From NCBI RefSeq assembly GCF_041053055.1, contig NZ_CP163443.1, positions 9,779,001 through 9,843,000 on the forward strand: a stretch of 64,000 nucleotides of DNA, in the 5' to 3' direction. Every line of letters begins with the position of its first letter. Position 1 is the stretch's first letter. This DNA comes from Streptomyces sp. R41 (lineage in GTDB: Bacteria > Actinomycetota > Actinomycetes > Streptomycetales > Streptomycetaceae). This document shows positions 52,401 through 63,112 of the stretch, one piece after another. The notes under the pieces are model-generated. The model was given only the letters and a program-made list of their open reading frames with translations. It searched no databases and was not told the DNA's origin. The position numbers were made by a program, and so were the translations under genes.

Positions 52401-53911
52401 GGTTCCCTCACGCCCGGAGATATCCGGTCGGGCCTGGACGGTCCGATGCCCCGCACGATCGCTCTGGTCGTGCGGGGGCGATGCCGTCCGTCGCCGGATC
52501 GGGTGTCCCTGGGCGCGCCGTCCGATCGCCACCGCTGCCGCGTCGTGACGAGTCATCTTGCGGTTGCTGCTGGTGAGGGGCTTTTGCCAGTGCTGGCCGC
52601 CCCACCGGGAGGTGTAAGCGGGATCGACCGCGACGATCGCAATGCCCATCTGATCGGCCATCGAGGTGAGCCGGGCGCGGAGCCTGCCGGTGGGCAGGTG
52701 GGAGATGAGCCGGCGGAACCGCTTCCTGCGGCCGTGTTTCTCGCGGGTCTTGTCCGCGGCGAAGTCCAGGTCCTCGATCGCGATGGCTTTTACGCCGCAG
52801 GTTGTGGCCCAGTGCAGCAGCCGGGTGAGGGCGTGCCGTAGCTGGGCGTCGCGGTGCTCTGCGCTGCCGGACAGGTCGTAGAAGAAGCGGCGCGGGGTGC
52901 CGGTCGGGTTGCCGTGGACATCCAGGCGCCAGGCGGCGAGGTGGTCGGCGTTCATGTCCACGCCGATCACGCCCTGGGCGAGCGCGGCGCCCAGCGGGAT
53001 GGTCGGGGTGGGCGGGATCTGCCAGGAGGCGGTCAGATACCAGCGGCCACGGCCTACGTCCAGGCGGATGCGGTAGGCGACGGACCGGTTGGCTTCGACG
53101 CGGTCGGCCCACTCGGCGCCCCGGTGCAAGAACCTGACGCGGCAGGCGAGGACGTACCGGCCGTGCCCGGCGTTCGCCAGATGCGCGAGCGGTGCGGGCA
53201 GCTTGATGCTCACCTCGCCCCCGGGGCTGACGCGGATCGTCTCGTTGCCGTAGCGCTTCCCGGACTCTCCATCCGCCTGGCAGAACCAGCGTTCGGCCTC
53301 CCACCGCCGGCGCCAGTGCGTCTCGGTGAGCTGCGCAGCTTCGAGATGGTGCCGGGTGCGGGCCAGCCGCTTGCCGCCGCGTACGACGTGCACGAGTCCG
53401 GCTTCGCGGTCGGCCCGCTCGGCGGCCAGCCGGTCTTCCAGCACGTGCAGGCGACGCGCCTTGGCGTGCCACTCCTGCCTCGACCGGTAGCCCCCGGGGG
53501 CCCCTGGGAGCCCTTCTGCCCGACGGGCAGGGACAGCCGGTGTGCGATGGTGCGGATGCCCGCTTCCAGGTTCTGGATGTGCGTGAGCTGGCAGCGGCGG
53601 GCCAGCGCCCACTGCTCGTGCGACGCCTTGGTGATGCTGCCTGCCCAGCGCGACGACGACAGGGGCGTCAGCTCCCGCTTGCGGGCCGCCCAGGTGTCGG
53701 CGGAGTGTTCCAGGCCGTTCTGGCAGCGCGTCTTGAGGTCCTGCGAGGCGAGCGCGCCCAGATGCGCGCCGACCAGGCGCAGCACCTTCTCATCCCCGGG
53801 CGTCAGGTGCCCCAGCCGGGTACGGACCGCTACACCGGCCGGACCGGACGCAACGAACGGCTCCGCCGCTTCCCTCAGCCCGCCCACCCCTTCACCCCCG
53901 CCTGACCCCAC
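52257..53911 (-). pseudogene. tnpB: tnpB RNA-guided endonuclease gene with one frameshift
   Basis: Two frames join near 53500 by adding one G in a C/G run: first LGHLTPGDEKVLRLVGAHLG, ADTWAARKRELTPLSSSRWA; then GYRSRQEWHAKARRLHVLED onward. RuvC-like active-site blocks are intact: GVIGVDMNADHLAAWRLD (Asp), VKAIAIEDLDFA (Glu), and KMTRHDAAAVAIGRRAQG (Asp). No CxxC zinc-finger pair is seen between the last two blocks, as in the actinobacterial OrfB subgroup. TnpB cleaves DNA guided by its element-encoded RNA. Probably inactive if the frameshift is real; possibly intact if it is a sequencing error. Confidence 0.82.
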
Positions 53912-53990
53912 CCGAAGATCCCGTCACCGCATCCAACGAGCACCATCCGCAAAGGTCACGCATTCGATAAGAGAACATCAGTTCCCTCCA

Positions 53991-54013
53991 GGCGGGTGGC
54001 ACGACCACCCGCC
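53991..54013 (-). repeat. Left-end hairpin of the tnpB element
   Basis: GGCGGGTGG and CCACCCGCC form a perfect 9-bp stem around a 5-base loop, about 66 bases from the presumed left boundary and upstream of tnpB. Confidence 0.5.
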
Positions 54014-54079
54014 ACCGGCACTCGCTCCCGCTCACCAGAACCTGCTTGAGCGCACTCCAGCGACAGCAGCTCCAGACCC

Positions 54080-54305
54080 CTCCTTCAGACCGGCGCAGCG
54101 CTCCTCCACGGCCACCTGCCCCTGCTGCTGGATGACGCAGATCGCGTGCTTGGCCCCGAGCTTGTTCAGCCGCTCGCCGAAGGCCTCGCCCGCGATGGTC
54201 TCGTCCTGGCCGAAGTACTCCAGCATGCCGAGCTGCTTCCAGTTGCCCACGCCGGAGTTGAAGTCGACCACCGGGATGCCCGCCTGCTTGGCCTTGGCCG
54301 CCACC
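54080..54305 (-). pseudogene. Sugar ABC transporter substrate-binding protein, middle part
   Basis: The minus strand reads VAAKAKQAGIPVVDFNSGVG, NWKQLGMLEYFGQDETIAGE, AFGERLNKLGAKHAICVIQQ, QGQVAVEERCAGLKE. This precedes, in the protein, the C-terminal part at 51858-52251. The N-terminal lobe start and signal peptide are missing: the frame begins 10 bp beyond the Fur stop, so a deletion joined it to the fur gene. Confidence 0.8.
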
Positions 54306-54314
54306 GAACATTGC

Positions 54315-54725
54315 CTAGCCGCAGGACGGGCACAGCCCCCGGTAGGTGACCTCGACCTCGGACACCGTGAAGCCGAAGCGCTCCTCTGCGGGGAGGTCGG
54401 CCAGCGGGTTGCCGGTCGGGTGGACATCGCGGATGGTGCCGCAGTTGGAGCACACCAGGTGCTGGTGCGGGTGGTGCGCGTTGGGGTCGTAGCGCTTGGC
54501 GCGGCCGTCGGTGGAGACCTCGGTGACCTCGCCGAGGGAGACCAGCTCGCCCAGGGCGTTGTAGACGGTCGCCCGGGAGATCTCGGGCAGCCGCTGTGCC
54601 GCGCGGGCGTGCACCTCGTCGGCCGTGAGATGCACGTGCTCGCCGTCGAGGACCTCCGCAACGACACGCCGCTGGGAGGTCATCCGCCAGCCGCGCTCTC
54701 GCAGTCGCTCCAGCAGGTCACTCAT
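54315..54725 (-). CDS. furA: Fur-family peroxide/iron regulator (FurA/CatR-like)
   Basis: 136 residues. Winged helix: LLERLRERGWRMTSQRRVVA, HVHLTADEVHARAAQRLPEI, SRATVYNALGELVSLGEV. Metal-binding part: RYDPNAHHPHQHLVCSNCGT with the HH-H-H and first CxxC, and YRGLCPSCG with the second. Four Cys make a structural zinc site. Divergent from katG with a 347-bp gap. In streptomycetes and mycobacteria FurA/CatR represses katG and senses peroxide; the same role is likely here. Confidence 0.92.
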   Translation of the reverse strand: MSDLLERLRERGWRMTSQRRVVAEVLDGEHVHLTADEVHARAAQRLPEISRATVYNALGELVSLGEVTEVSTDGRAKRYDPNAHHPHQHLVCSNCGTIRDVHPTGNPLADLPAEERFGFTVSEVEVTYRGLCPSCG

Positions 54726-57292
<2,567 letters not shown>

Positions 57293-57296
57293 TGAC

Positions 57297-57334
57297 GACG
57301 TCCGGGTCGGCCCGCACGGGCCGACCCGGACGTC
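57297..57334 (+). terminator. katG terminator
   Basis: GACGTCCGGGTCGGCCCG and its perfect complement CGGGCCGACCCGGACGTC around CA: an 18-bp stem starting 4 bases past the stop codon. Confidence 0.85.
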
Positions 57335-57499
57335 CTCGGTCCGCAGGATCTCGACGTCGTCCGCCTCCAGGGCGATGTCGAGAGGATCGCGGTTGGTGGA
57401 GGCCGGGTTCGGTCGTTGCGCGTCGTAGCGACGGGCTGACGCCCCTTCAACCGGCTTCCCACATCCAGTGTTCGAAAGAGCGCGCCCTGGGGTGCCCCC

Positions 57500-58132
57500 G
57501 TGCCGCACCATGAGAACGTGCGCGCGAGACTTTCGTACCAGCAGCAGGACGAGCGACCGGCCTTCTCGCTGGCGGCCGCGCTGTGGCGCGTCGGGGCCGA
57601 GGCCGTACTCGACGCGTGGACGACCGGTCCGGACGGTTCCCCCGTGTTCCGCGGCGCGGCGAGTCCCTCCGCGGATACGGACGACGCTGTCATCCTCCTG
57701 TGGTCGGCCGTCGCCGCAACCTCGTGGGGCGATATCCCGGCGGACTCCGGCCTGCCCAGCGGGCTCACCGGCACCGGCGGGGCCCGTCTCGTCCCGGTCC
57801 GCCTCGATGACACGCCGCTGCCGCCCTCCCTGGGCAGCCTGCGCCACCTGCGCCTCGCGGAGGGTACGGACCGTATGACGGACGTGGCGGCGGCCATGAT
57901 CATGAACATCGGTTCAACCACCGTGTCCGCGCCCGCCGTTCGGGGCGACATCCGCGAAGACTCCCCGGCCATTGCCGACTTCGGCCGCCTGGGCCTGTTC
58001 GCGGCCTGTCCGCGCTGCGGCGTGAGCAGTGACCGGCTGCGCCCGTACATCACCGTCGACCACTTCAGCGACCGGGCTCTGCGCCTGGTCATCTGCGGCG
58101 CGTGCGGCTGGCAGGACGCCTGCGATCTCTGA
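57500..58132 (+). CDS. TIR-like domain protein with C-terminal zinc ribbon
   Basis: 210 residues from a GTG; the ribosome site is weak. NVRARLSYQQQDERPAFSLA, AALWRVGAEAVLDAWTTGPD and DAVILLWSAVAATSW, then ARLVPVRLDDTPLPPSLGSL, RHLRLAEG follow the strand/helix order of TIR or SEFIR domains (VFISY...; LW..G....D.W; V.L.S......W; VPV.LDD.P.P). The C-terminal end has CPRCG and CGACGW, a four-Cys zinc ribbon. The Glu that TIR NAD hydrolases carry soon after the S-W is not seen, so it may bind rather than cleave nucleotides. Domain call is by pattern only; function unknown. Confidence 0.6.
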   Translation: MPHHENVRARLSYQQQDERPAFSLAAALWRVGAEAVLDAWTTGPDGSPVFRGAASPSADTDDAVILLWSAVAATSWGDIPADSGLPSGLTGTGGARLVPVRLDDTPLPPSLGSLRHLRLAEGTDRMTDVAAAMIMNIGSTTVSAPAVRGDIREDSPAIADFGRLGLFAACPRCGVSSDRLRPYITVDHFSDRALRLVICGACGWQDACDL

Positions 58133-58148
58133 TTCCGGCGAACCGGAA
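58133..58148 (+). terminator. Small hairpin after the TIR-like gene
   Basis: TTCCGG CGAA CCGGAA immediately after the stop codon, followed by GATTTC. A short GNRA-type loop; weak terminator. Confidence 0.45.
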
Positions 58149-58334
58149 GATTTCTGACGACCCGGAAGCACGCGACACGCGGGCGTGCGGACCGAAACCG
58201 TACGAGCCGACACCATGCGATGGGTTCTCCCGGGTCGGCAGACGGGGCGGGGGCGTTCGGCAGGAGGGCAACCGGATGCCGATCGGGATCGGCTGCCCTT
58301 CCATCGCCCGCCCAGCCCGACCGGACACGGGATC

Positions 58335-58396
58335 GGTCAGTACGTCGAGATCAGTACGTCCGGATCAGTGCGTCGAAATCAGTACGTCGGGATCAG
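58335..58396. repeat. 14-bp tandem repeats between converging genes
   Basis: Four consecutive 14-base units of the form GATCAGTACGTCGA (58335-58390) plus a six-base partial, differing at one to three positions. They reach the last codons of the gap gene. Confidence 0.85.
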
Positions 58397-59838
58397 ACCG
58401 CCGGGCTCGGGTACGTCGGGTACTCCACCCCGGAGACGTGCTGGACGACGCGGATGACCTGGCAGGAGTAGCCGAACTCGTTGTCGTACCACAGGTACAG
58501 AATCGCGTTGTCGCCGTCGACCTTGGTGGCACCCGCGTCGACGATCGAGGCGTGGCGCGAGCCGATGAAGTCGCTGGAGACCGCGTCGGGGGCCGTGGTG
58601 AAGTCGATCTGGCGCTTGAGCGGCGAGGTCAGCGACACATCGCGGAGGTGGTCGAGGACTTCCTCGCGGGTGGTCTCGCGCCCGAGCCGCAGGCTGAGGA
58701 TCGCGATCGAGACGTCCGGCACCGGGACGCGGATCGAGCTGCCGGTGATCGGTGCCTTGAGGTCGGGCAGCGCCTTGGCGACGGCGGAGGCGGCACCGGT
58801 CTCGGTGATGACCATGTTGAGCGGCGCCGAGCGGCCGCGGCGGTCGGCCTTGTGGTAATTGTCCAGCAGGTTCTGGTCGTTGGTGAAGGAGTGGACGGTC
58901 TCCACGTGGCCGCGCAGAACGCCGTACTCGTCAGCCATCGCCTTCAGCGGCGGGACGATCGCGTTGGTGGTGCAGGAGGCGCAGGAGAGGATCTGCTCGT
59001 CCGGCTTGATCGTGTCGTGGTTGACGCCGTGCACGATGTTGGGGACGTCGCCCTTGCCCGGCGCGGTCAGGACGACCTTGTCGATGCCGGGGCGCAGGTG
59101 CTCGGACAGGCCCTCGCGGTCGCGCCACTTGCCGGTGTTGTCGATGAGGATGGCGTTCTTGATGTCGTACGTCGTGTAGTCGACCTCCGACGGGTCGCCC
59201 GCGTAGATCACCTTGATCTCGTTGCCGTTGGCGATGATCGTGCTGTTCACCTCGTCGACCGTGATCGTGCCCTGGAACTGGCCGTGGATCGAGTCGCGGC
59301 GCAGCAGCGAGGCGCGCTTGACGATGTCCTGCTCGCCGCCCTGGCGGACGACGATGGCGCGCAGCCGCAGGCCGTTGCCGGAGCCGGACTTCTCGATGAG
59401 CAGGCGGGCGACGAGACGACCGATGCGGCCGAACCCGTAGAGAACCACGTCGCGCGGCTCCCGGCACTCGATCTTGTTGGCGCCCGTGGCTCCGGCGACG
59501 GCCTCGGAGGTGAACTCCTCCACCGAGAGACCGCGGTCGTCGGTCCTGTACGTCGCGGCCAGCATGCCGATGTCGATCTGGGAGGGGCCGAGATCGAGCG
59601 CGGTGAGTGCCTGCAGGAACGGCAGCGTCTCGGTGACGGAGAGCTCCTCGCCGGCGATCTGCCGGGCGAATCGGTGCGTCTTGAGGATGCTGACCACCGA
59701 CTTGTTCACCAGGGAGCGGCTGTGAAGCAGGATCGTGACGTCCCGTTCCCGGTGCAGCTTCCCAATGAGGGGGATCATCGACTCCGCGATCTCCTCGCGG
59801 TTCTTCCAGTTGGTGAACGAGTCGTCGTTGACAGTCAC
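58393..59838 (-). CDS. gap: Glyceraldehyde-3-phosphate dehydrogenase, long form
   Basis: 481 residues from a GTG. An N-terminal extension of about 125 residues precedes the NAD-binding GFGRIGR (135-141). Catalytic Cys289 lies in ASCTTNAIVPP, with HSFTNDQNLLDN and APITGSSIRVPVPDVS later, and a YDNEFGYSCQVIRVV C-terminus. It converts glyceraldehyde-3-phosphate and phosphate to 1,3-bisphosphoglycerate. Streptomycetes carry this long form as an extra isoenzyme, and its larger N-terminal part may alter regulation or oligomer state. Transcribed alone. Confidence 0.95.
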   Translation of the reverse strand: MTVNDDSFTNWKNREEIAESMIPLIGKLHRERDVTILLHSRSLVNKSVVSILKTHRFARQIAGEELSVTETLPFLQALTALDLGPSQIDIGMLAATYRTDDRGLSVEEFTSEAVAGATGANKIECREPRDVVLYGFGRIGRLVARLLIEKSGSGNGLRLRAIVVRQGGEQDIVKRASLLRRDSIHGQFQGTITVDEVNSTIIANGNEIKVIYAGDPSEVDYTTYDIKNAILIDNTGKWRDREGLSEHLRPGIDKVVLTAPGKGDVPNIVHGVNHDTIKPDEQILSCASCTTNAIVPPLKAMADEYGVLRGHVETVHSFTNDQNLLDNYHKADRRGRSAPLNMVITETGAASAVAKALPDLKAPITGSSIRVPVPDVSIAILSLRLGRETTREEVLDHLRDVSLTSPLKRQIDFTTAPDAVSSDFIGSRHASIVDAGATKVDGDNAILYLWYDNEFGYSCQVIRVVQHVSGVEYPTYPSPAV

Positions 59839-60042
59839 AAGTTTATCTTTCGAGCTAGGCGGTGCTCATATGCTAAACCGTCGCCTTTTTGATCATGCAA
59901 GGGGTGCCCTGATCGGGTCTCATGGCCTCACCGGCCCGCGCGCAGATCCGCACCGACCTCCGCGCCGAAGCGGGCGCGCACCTGCGGCGTGTTGCAGAAG
60001 GCCGTGAACAGGCAGCCTCAGCTGCGGTGTTGGAGTGTCTGG
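59839..60042 (-). promoter_or_regulatory. Upstream region of gap
   Basis: AT-rich TAGCATATGAGCACC and AAAAAGGCGACGG read toward gap; a plausible promoter region with no certain -10/-35 call. No gene otherwise. Confidence 0.4.
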
Positions 60043-60265
60043 TCATGCGGCAAGGGCGAGATCGCGCATGCGGGCGAGGGCCTGGACGGCGCGGCGGAGG
60101 CCGTCGCCGCGCTCACGCGGCTGAACCGGGCCCGGGAGTGCGTCGACGTCGTTCGCATGCATCGGCTCGCCGCAATGGGAGCAACGCAGGTCGACACTGC
60201 TGACCTCGCCGCACGCGTGGTGGCGGTACTCCCCGCGACCAGTCTCCGCTACTGAGGGGTTTCGG
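60043..60265 (-). pseudogene. C-terminal fragment of an HxlR-type regulator
   Basis: ETGRGEYRHHACGEVSSVDL, RCSHCGEPMHANDVDALPGP. The Y-HHACG----VDLRC-HCGE--HA--V--LPGPG block is the zinc-binding C-terminus of one HxlR subgroup. The DNA-binding half is lost. Confidence 0.55.
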
Positions 60266-60303
60266 CCTGGGTGACGGCGATCTCGCCGGTGGGTGTGTCC
60301 CGG

Positions 60304-60530
60304 TGTCATGGGGTATTCCGGTGGGGGTGGCCTGACCGCGAAGCAGCGGGCTCAGCGGGAGCAAGTACGGTTCGAGGCCGCCGAGTTATTCGCTCAAGGT
60401 GTGCCGCCGTCGTAGGTCGCGCGGCGGTTACGGGTCTCCCGGAAGTCCGCCTGTGCCTGGCATGCCCGCCGGCGAGAGGGCGGTATGGCGGCTTCGCGGT
60501 CCAAGGGACCGTCGGGGACGCCGGCAGTGC
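60304..60530 (+). pseudogene. IS630-family transposase N-terminal fragment
   Basis: MGYSGGGGLTAKQRAQREQV, RFEAAELFAQGVPPS, TAG stop, then VARRLRVSRKSACAW and ASRSKGPSG. This is the HTH start (R-GGGLT---R--RE-VR-EAAE-FA-G) of an IS630 transposase with an in-frame nonsense codon. Confidence 0.7.
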
Positions 60531-60535
60531 ACCGG

Positions 60536-60983
60536 GGCGAGCGCACCCACACCGTCTACCTCGACGACCTGAGCACCCACCTCGTGGGCGACTGGCTGCG
60601 CGAGCGCCGCCGTCGCTGGCTCCAGGCCCCCCATCCGCACCTGCTCATCACCACTCCTACCGGCACCCGGCATCACCGCACCTCAGCTACTTCGCTCCGC
60701 GCGCCGCCTTCGACCAGATCGGGCTGCTGCCGCGCCAGGTATGGGCCGACCGCATCCTGTAGGAGGCAGGAGAGACCGCTGATCCTGTGCACCTCGTGCG
60801 ACTCTTCGGCATCCACCTCAACATCGTCGTGAAGTACGTGCAGACAACGCATCCGGACAACGCGCCACCCCGGATCCGCCGATCGGCCGACGCGGCGGAC
60901 GAAGATGCACCTGCGGGCAAGCTGCCGCGTGCCCTCCTGCTCCGACGCTGTTACGGCGCGGTCGCCGACTGGGCGGTCCGCTG
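60536..60983 (+). pseudogene. Tyrosine-type integrase C-terminal part, frameshifted
   Basis: VHRGERTHTVYLDDLSTHLV, GDWLRERRRRW in one frame; ASPHLSYFAPRAAFDQIGLL, PRQVWADRIL in the next; HLVRLFGIHLNIVVKYVQTT, HPDNAPPRIR in a third. Together they form the end of an integrase-like protein with the tail also found at 12.9 and 33.4 kb. Confidence 0.6.
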
Positions 60984-61043
60984 AATACTGAATGGCTCCC
61001 GTAGCCGACCACATTTCGTTCCCGCACAACCCGAGTCAAACGA

Positions 61044-61475
61044 TCAGGGGTTGGCGTCCGTGAGCGGTTCTGGTGGTGACGGCTGTGGCGGATTGCCGTC
61101 TTCGACGCCGCCCATGCGGTTGCCGTCGGGATGGTGGACCGGGCGCGATGGGGCATACCGCTGTCCCCACTGGCGCAGCTCGGCGAGGACCGGAAGGAGG
61201 GCGCGACCGGCCCCGGTCAGGAGGTACTCGTAGCGCTCCGGACGATCCTGGTATTTGCGGCGTTCGACGACGCCGACCTCCTCGAGCTTGCGCAGCCGGG
61301 CGGCCACCATCTGGCGTGGCGCCCCGGTCCGGGTGCGGATCTGGTCGAACCGGTGCACGTCGAAGCCGATCTCCCGCACCACCAGCAGTGACCAGCGGTC
61401 GCCGATCAGCTCGAGGGCGTCGGCTATCGAGCAGATCCGGGTCCCGTCAGCGGCGAACGTATCGAAGTTTGCCAT
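61044..61475 (-). CDS. HxlR-family transcriptional regulator
   Basis: 143 residues from the ATG at 61475 (AAGGAGG six bases upstream). CSIADALELIGDRWSLLVVR, EIGFDVHRFDQIRTRTGAPR, QMVAARLRKLEEVGVVERRK, YQDRPERYEYLLTGAGRALL is the HxlR winged helix with the typical C--(x)A---IG-RW start and the Y-LT--G wing. The first Cys (16) is the usual redox-sensing position. An inverted repeat lies just upstream. The natural target is unknown; an LLM oxidoreductase gene follows in the upstream direction. Confidence 0.92.
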   Translation of the reverse strand: MANFDTFAADGTRICSIADALELIGDRWSLLVVREIGFDVHRFDQIRTRTGAPRQMVAARLRKLEEVGVVERRKYQDRPERYEYLLTGAGRALLPVLAELRQWGQRYAPSRPVHHPDGNRMGGVEDGNPPQPSPPEPLTDANP

Positions 61476-61507
61476 CGTCACCTCCTTCTGGTCGCTTCGG
61501 CGCCTCC

Positions 61508-61533
61508 AGTCTAGTCGGTTTGATTTTTAGACT
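61508..61533. promoter_or_regulatory. Inverted repeat upstream of hxlR-type gene
   Basis: AGTCTA (61508-61513) and TAGACT (61528-61533) separated by 14 AT-rich bases, 33 bp before the start codon. Likely autoregulatory operator and promoter. Confidence 0.6.
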
Positions 61534-61959
61534 GACCGTGCAACACAGGGAGCGCTCTGCCTCGCGTTCGCAGCGCTGGTGCACACCCGGCATCCTGCCA
61601 GCCCGGCCATGGTCCGCACGCTGGTCAGCGGTGCCGGTCTCCAGGACCCCGGGCTTTGGTACTCGTCGCACTCACGCCCGACCGCCACCGCAGGCTTGGC
61701 TCGACCAATCCGCTTGATTCGGTTGCTGCAGGCCGATGACGGACAGGAGTTCGAGCTGCTCGACAAGGCCAAGCTGGACCTCGAACGGCACGGCGGCCGC
61801 ACTTCCCGCGGAGTGGCCGTCCGCGTCCCACAACGACTCCTTGCCCCGACCACGGCGAGCTGGCGCAACCCCACACCGGCAAGCCAGCTGTCCGCTCACT
61901 GACCGCCTACGACCACCAACCCTTGGAAGAGATCATCCAGTAGTCCGAACGGCCGGCGT
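61534..61959. other. Spacer without identified gene
   Basis: A plus-strand frame (LIRLLQADDGQEFELLDKAK, LDLERHGGRTSRG..., ending 61902) and a short VRSLTAYDHQPLEEIIQ ending at 61943 look once-coding, but no family is recognised. Confidence 0.35.
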
Positions 61960-62841
61960 TCAAGCGGCTCCCGACGTGCTGATGAGCTCGTCGGTGACCC
62001 ACCGTGCGACGTCGGCGGGGTAGGGCGCCGGCAGTCCGAGGACGATGTGCCGGAAGCCGGCGTCGATCGCGTCGCCGATCGCGTCCCGCGTGACGCCGGG
62101 CTGGTCGTAGGAGACGGGCAGGTGGATCGAGCGGGTGACCGAGGCGGGGTCGCGGCCGATCTCGGCGCAGTAGCGGTCAAGGAGTGCGCTGCGGTTGATG
62201 ACGTCCTCGATGTCGCCGCCCGGGATGTTCCACAGGTCGGCGTGCTCGGCGGCCACGCGCAGCGTCGGGGACGAGCGTCCGCCGATGAGGATCGGCGGGT
62301 GGGGGCGCTGGACGGGTTTGGGGTTGCCGAACGCTCCGGTGAGGTGGTGGTAGGTGCCGTGGTGGTCGAACGGTTCCTCCTCGGTCCACAACCGCCGGAT
62401 CACCGTGCAGGCTTCGGCGAGGCTCCCCACGGCATGCGCGGAGTCGTGAAAGGGCAGGCCGTGTGCTTCGTACTCACGCCGGGCCAGGGGATGTCCGGGT
62501 CGTGAGCCGACGCCGATGCCGAAGTCGAGCCGTCCGCCGGAGACGATGTCGACCGTCGTGGCGATCTTGGCCAGCATCGCGGGCGGTCGGAACCGGTTAC
62601 TGGTCACCAGCACGCCGAGCCGCAGTCGTCGGGTGTGCGCGGCGAGGGCTGAGAGCAGCGTCCAGCCTTCGTGGGTCGGACCGTCGGGGTCGCCCCCGAT
62701 CGGCATGAGGTGATCGAACAGCCACGCGTGCTCGATCTCCGGGATCGTGTCCGCCTCGCGCCAGACCCGCAGGACGTCGTGGTAGTCGACCTGCATGGGG
62801 GCGGTCATGATCCCGAAACGGGGCCGGGGCGTGTGTGGCAT
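61960..62841 (-). CDS. LLM-class (luciferase-like) flavin/F420-dependent oxidoreductase
   Basis: 293 residues. GIMTAPMQVDYHDVLRVWRE, AWLFDHLMPIGGDPDGPTHE, EGWTLLSALAAHTRRLRLGV, LVTSNRFRPPAMLAKIATTV, DIVSGGRLDFGIGVG are the luciferase-like monooxygenase barrel start. HPPILIGGRSSPTLRVAAEH gives the cofactor phosphate region. The absence of a partner flavin reductase and the actinobacterial setting favour F420 as cofactor, but FMN is possible. Substrate unknown. Confidence 0.9.
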   Translation of the reverse strand: MPHTPRPRFGIMTAPMQVDYHDVLRVWREADTIPEIEHAWLFDHLMPIGGDPDGPTHEGWTLLSALAAHTRRLRLGVLVTSNRFRPPAMLAKIATTVDIVSGGRLDFGIGVGSRPGHPLARREYEAHGLPFHDSAHAVGSLAEACTVIRRLWTEEEPFDHHGTYHHLTGAFGNPKPVQRPHPPILIGGRSSPTLRVAAEHADLWNIPGGDIEDVINRSALLDRYCAEIGRDPASVTRSIHLPVSYDQPGVTRDAIGDAIDAGFRHIVLGLPAPYPADVARWVTDELISTSGAA

Positions 62842-63112
62842 GGAGCCGTTGGTCCTTTCGACGCCGTCGGTGCGCCGGCTGGGGCGTGTTACCGAGGTTC
62901 AGGCGGAACGTGCTTCCGGAAGGTGCGGGACTTGATTCGCTTGGGCGGTTGCGGCGAGGACGTGGCCTTCACCCGCTGCGATGAGCTGCGGCACCTCCCA
63001 TCTCGGCGGGTGCCGGCGAGCTGGAGGAAGAACACCTTCTCGCCGGGCGCCTGCGCGATTCCCGCGGGCGCGGGAGCTGCGGGGGAGGATGTGGAGGCTG
63101 TACCTCGGACGA
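62842..63112. other. Spacer without recognised gene
   Basis: A minus-strand frame containing EKVFFLQLAGTRRDGRC is too short and unrecognised. Otherwise featureless. Confidence 0.35.

Larger units (their letters stand above)
52252..54079 (-). mobile_element. IS605-type element carrying tnpB only
   Basis: Boundaries are set by the interrupted sugar-binding-protein gene: the host frame stops at LKE (about 54080) and resumes at RFSGKTD (about 52251). There is no target duplication and no terminal inverted repeat, as expected for IS200/IS605 elements. It holds tnpB and no tnpA, with subterminal hairpins at 53991-54013 and 52265-52302. Confidence 0.75.

Noticed and set aside
58335..58396. CRISPR array
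   Set aside because: The 14-bp units are contiguous without spacers and there are no cas genes in the window.
58102..59892. 596-codon plus-strand open frame
   Set aside because: Antisense of gap.
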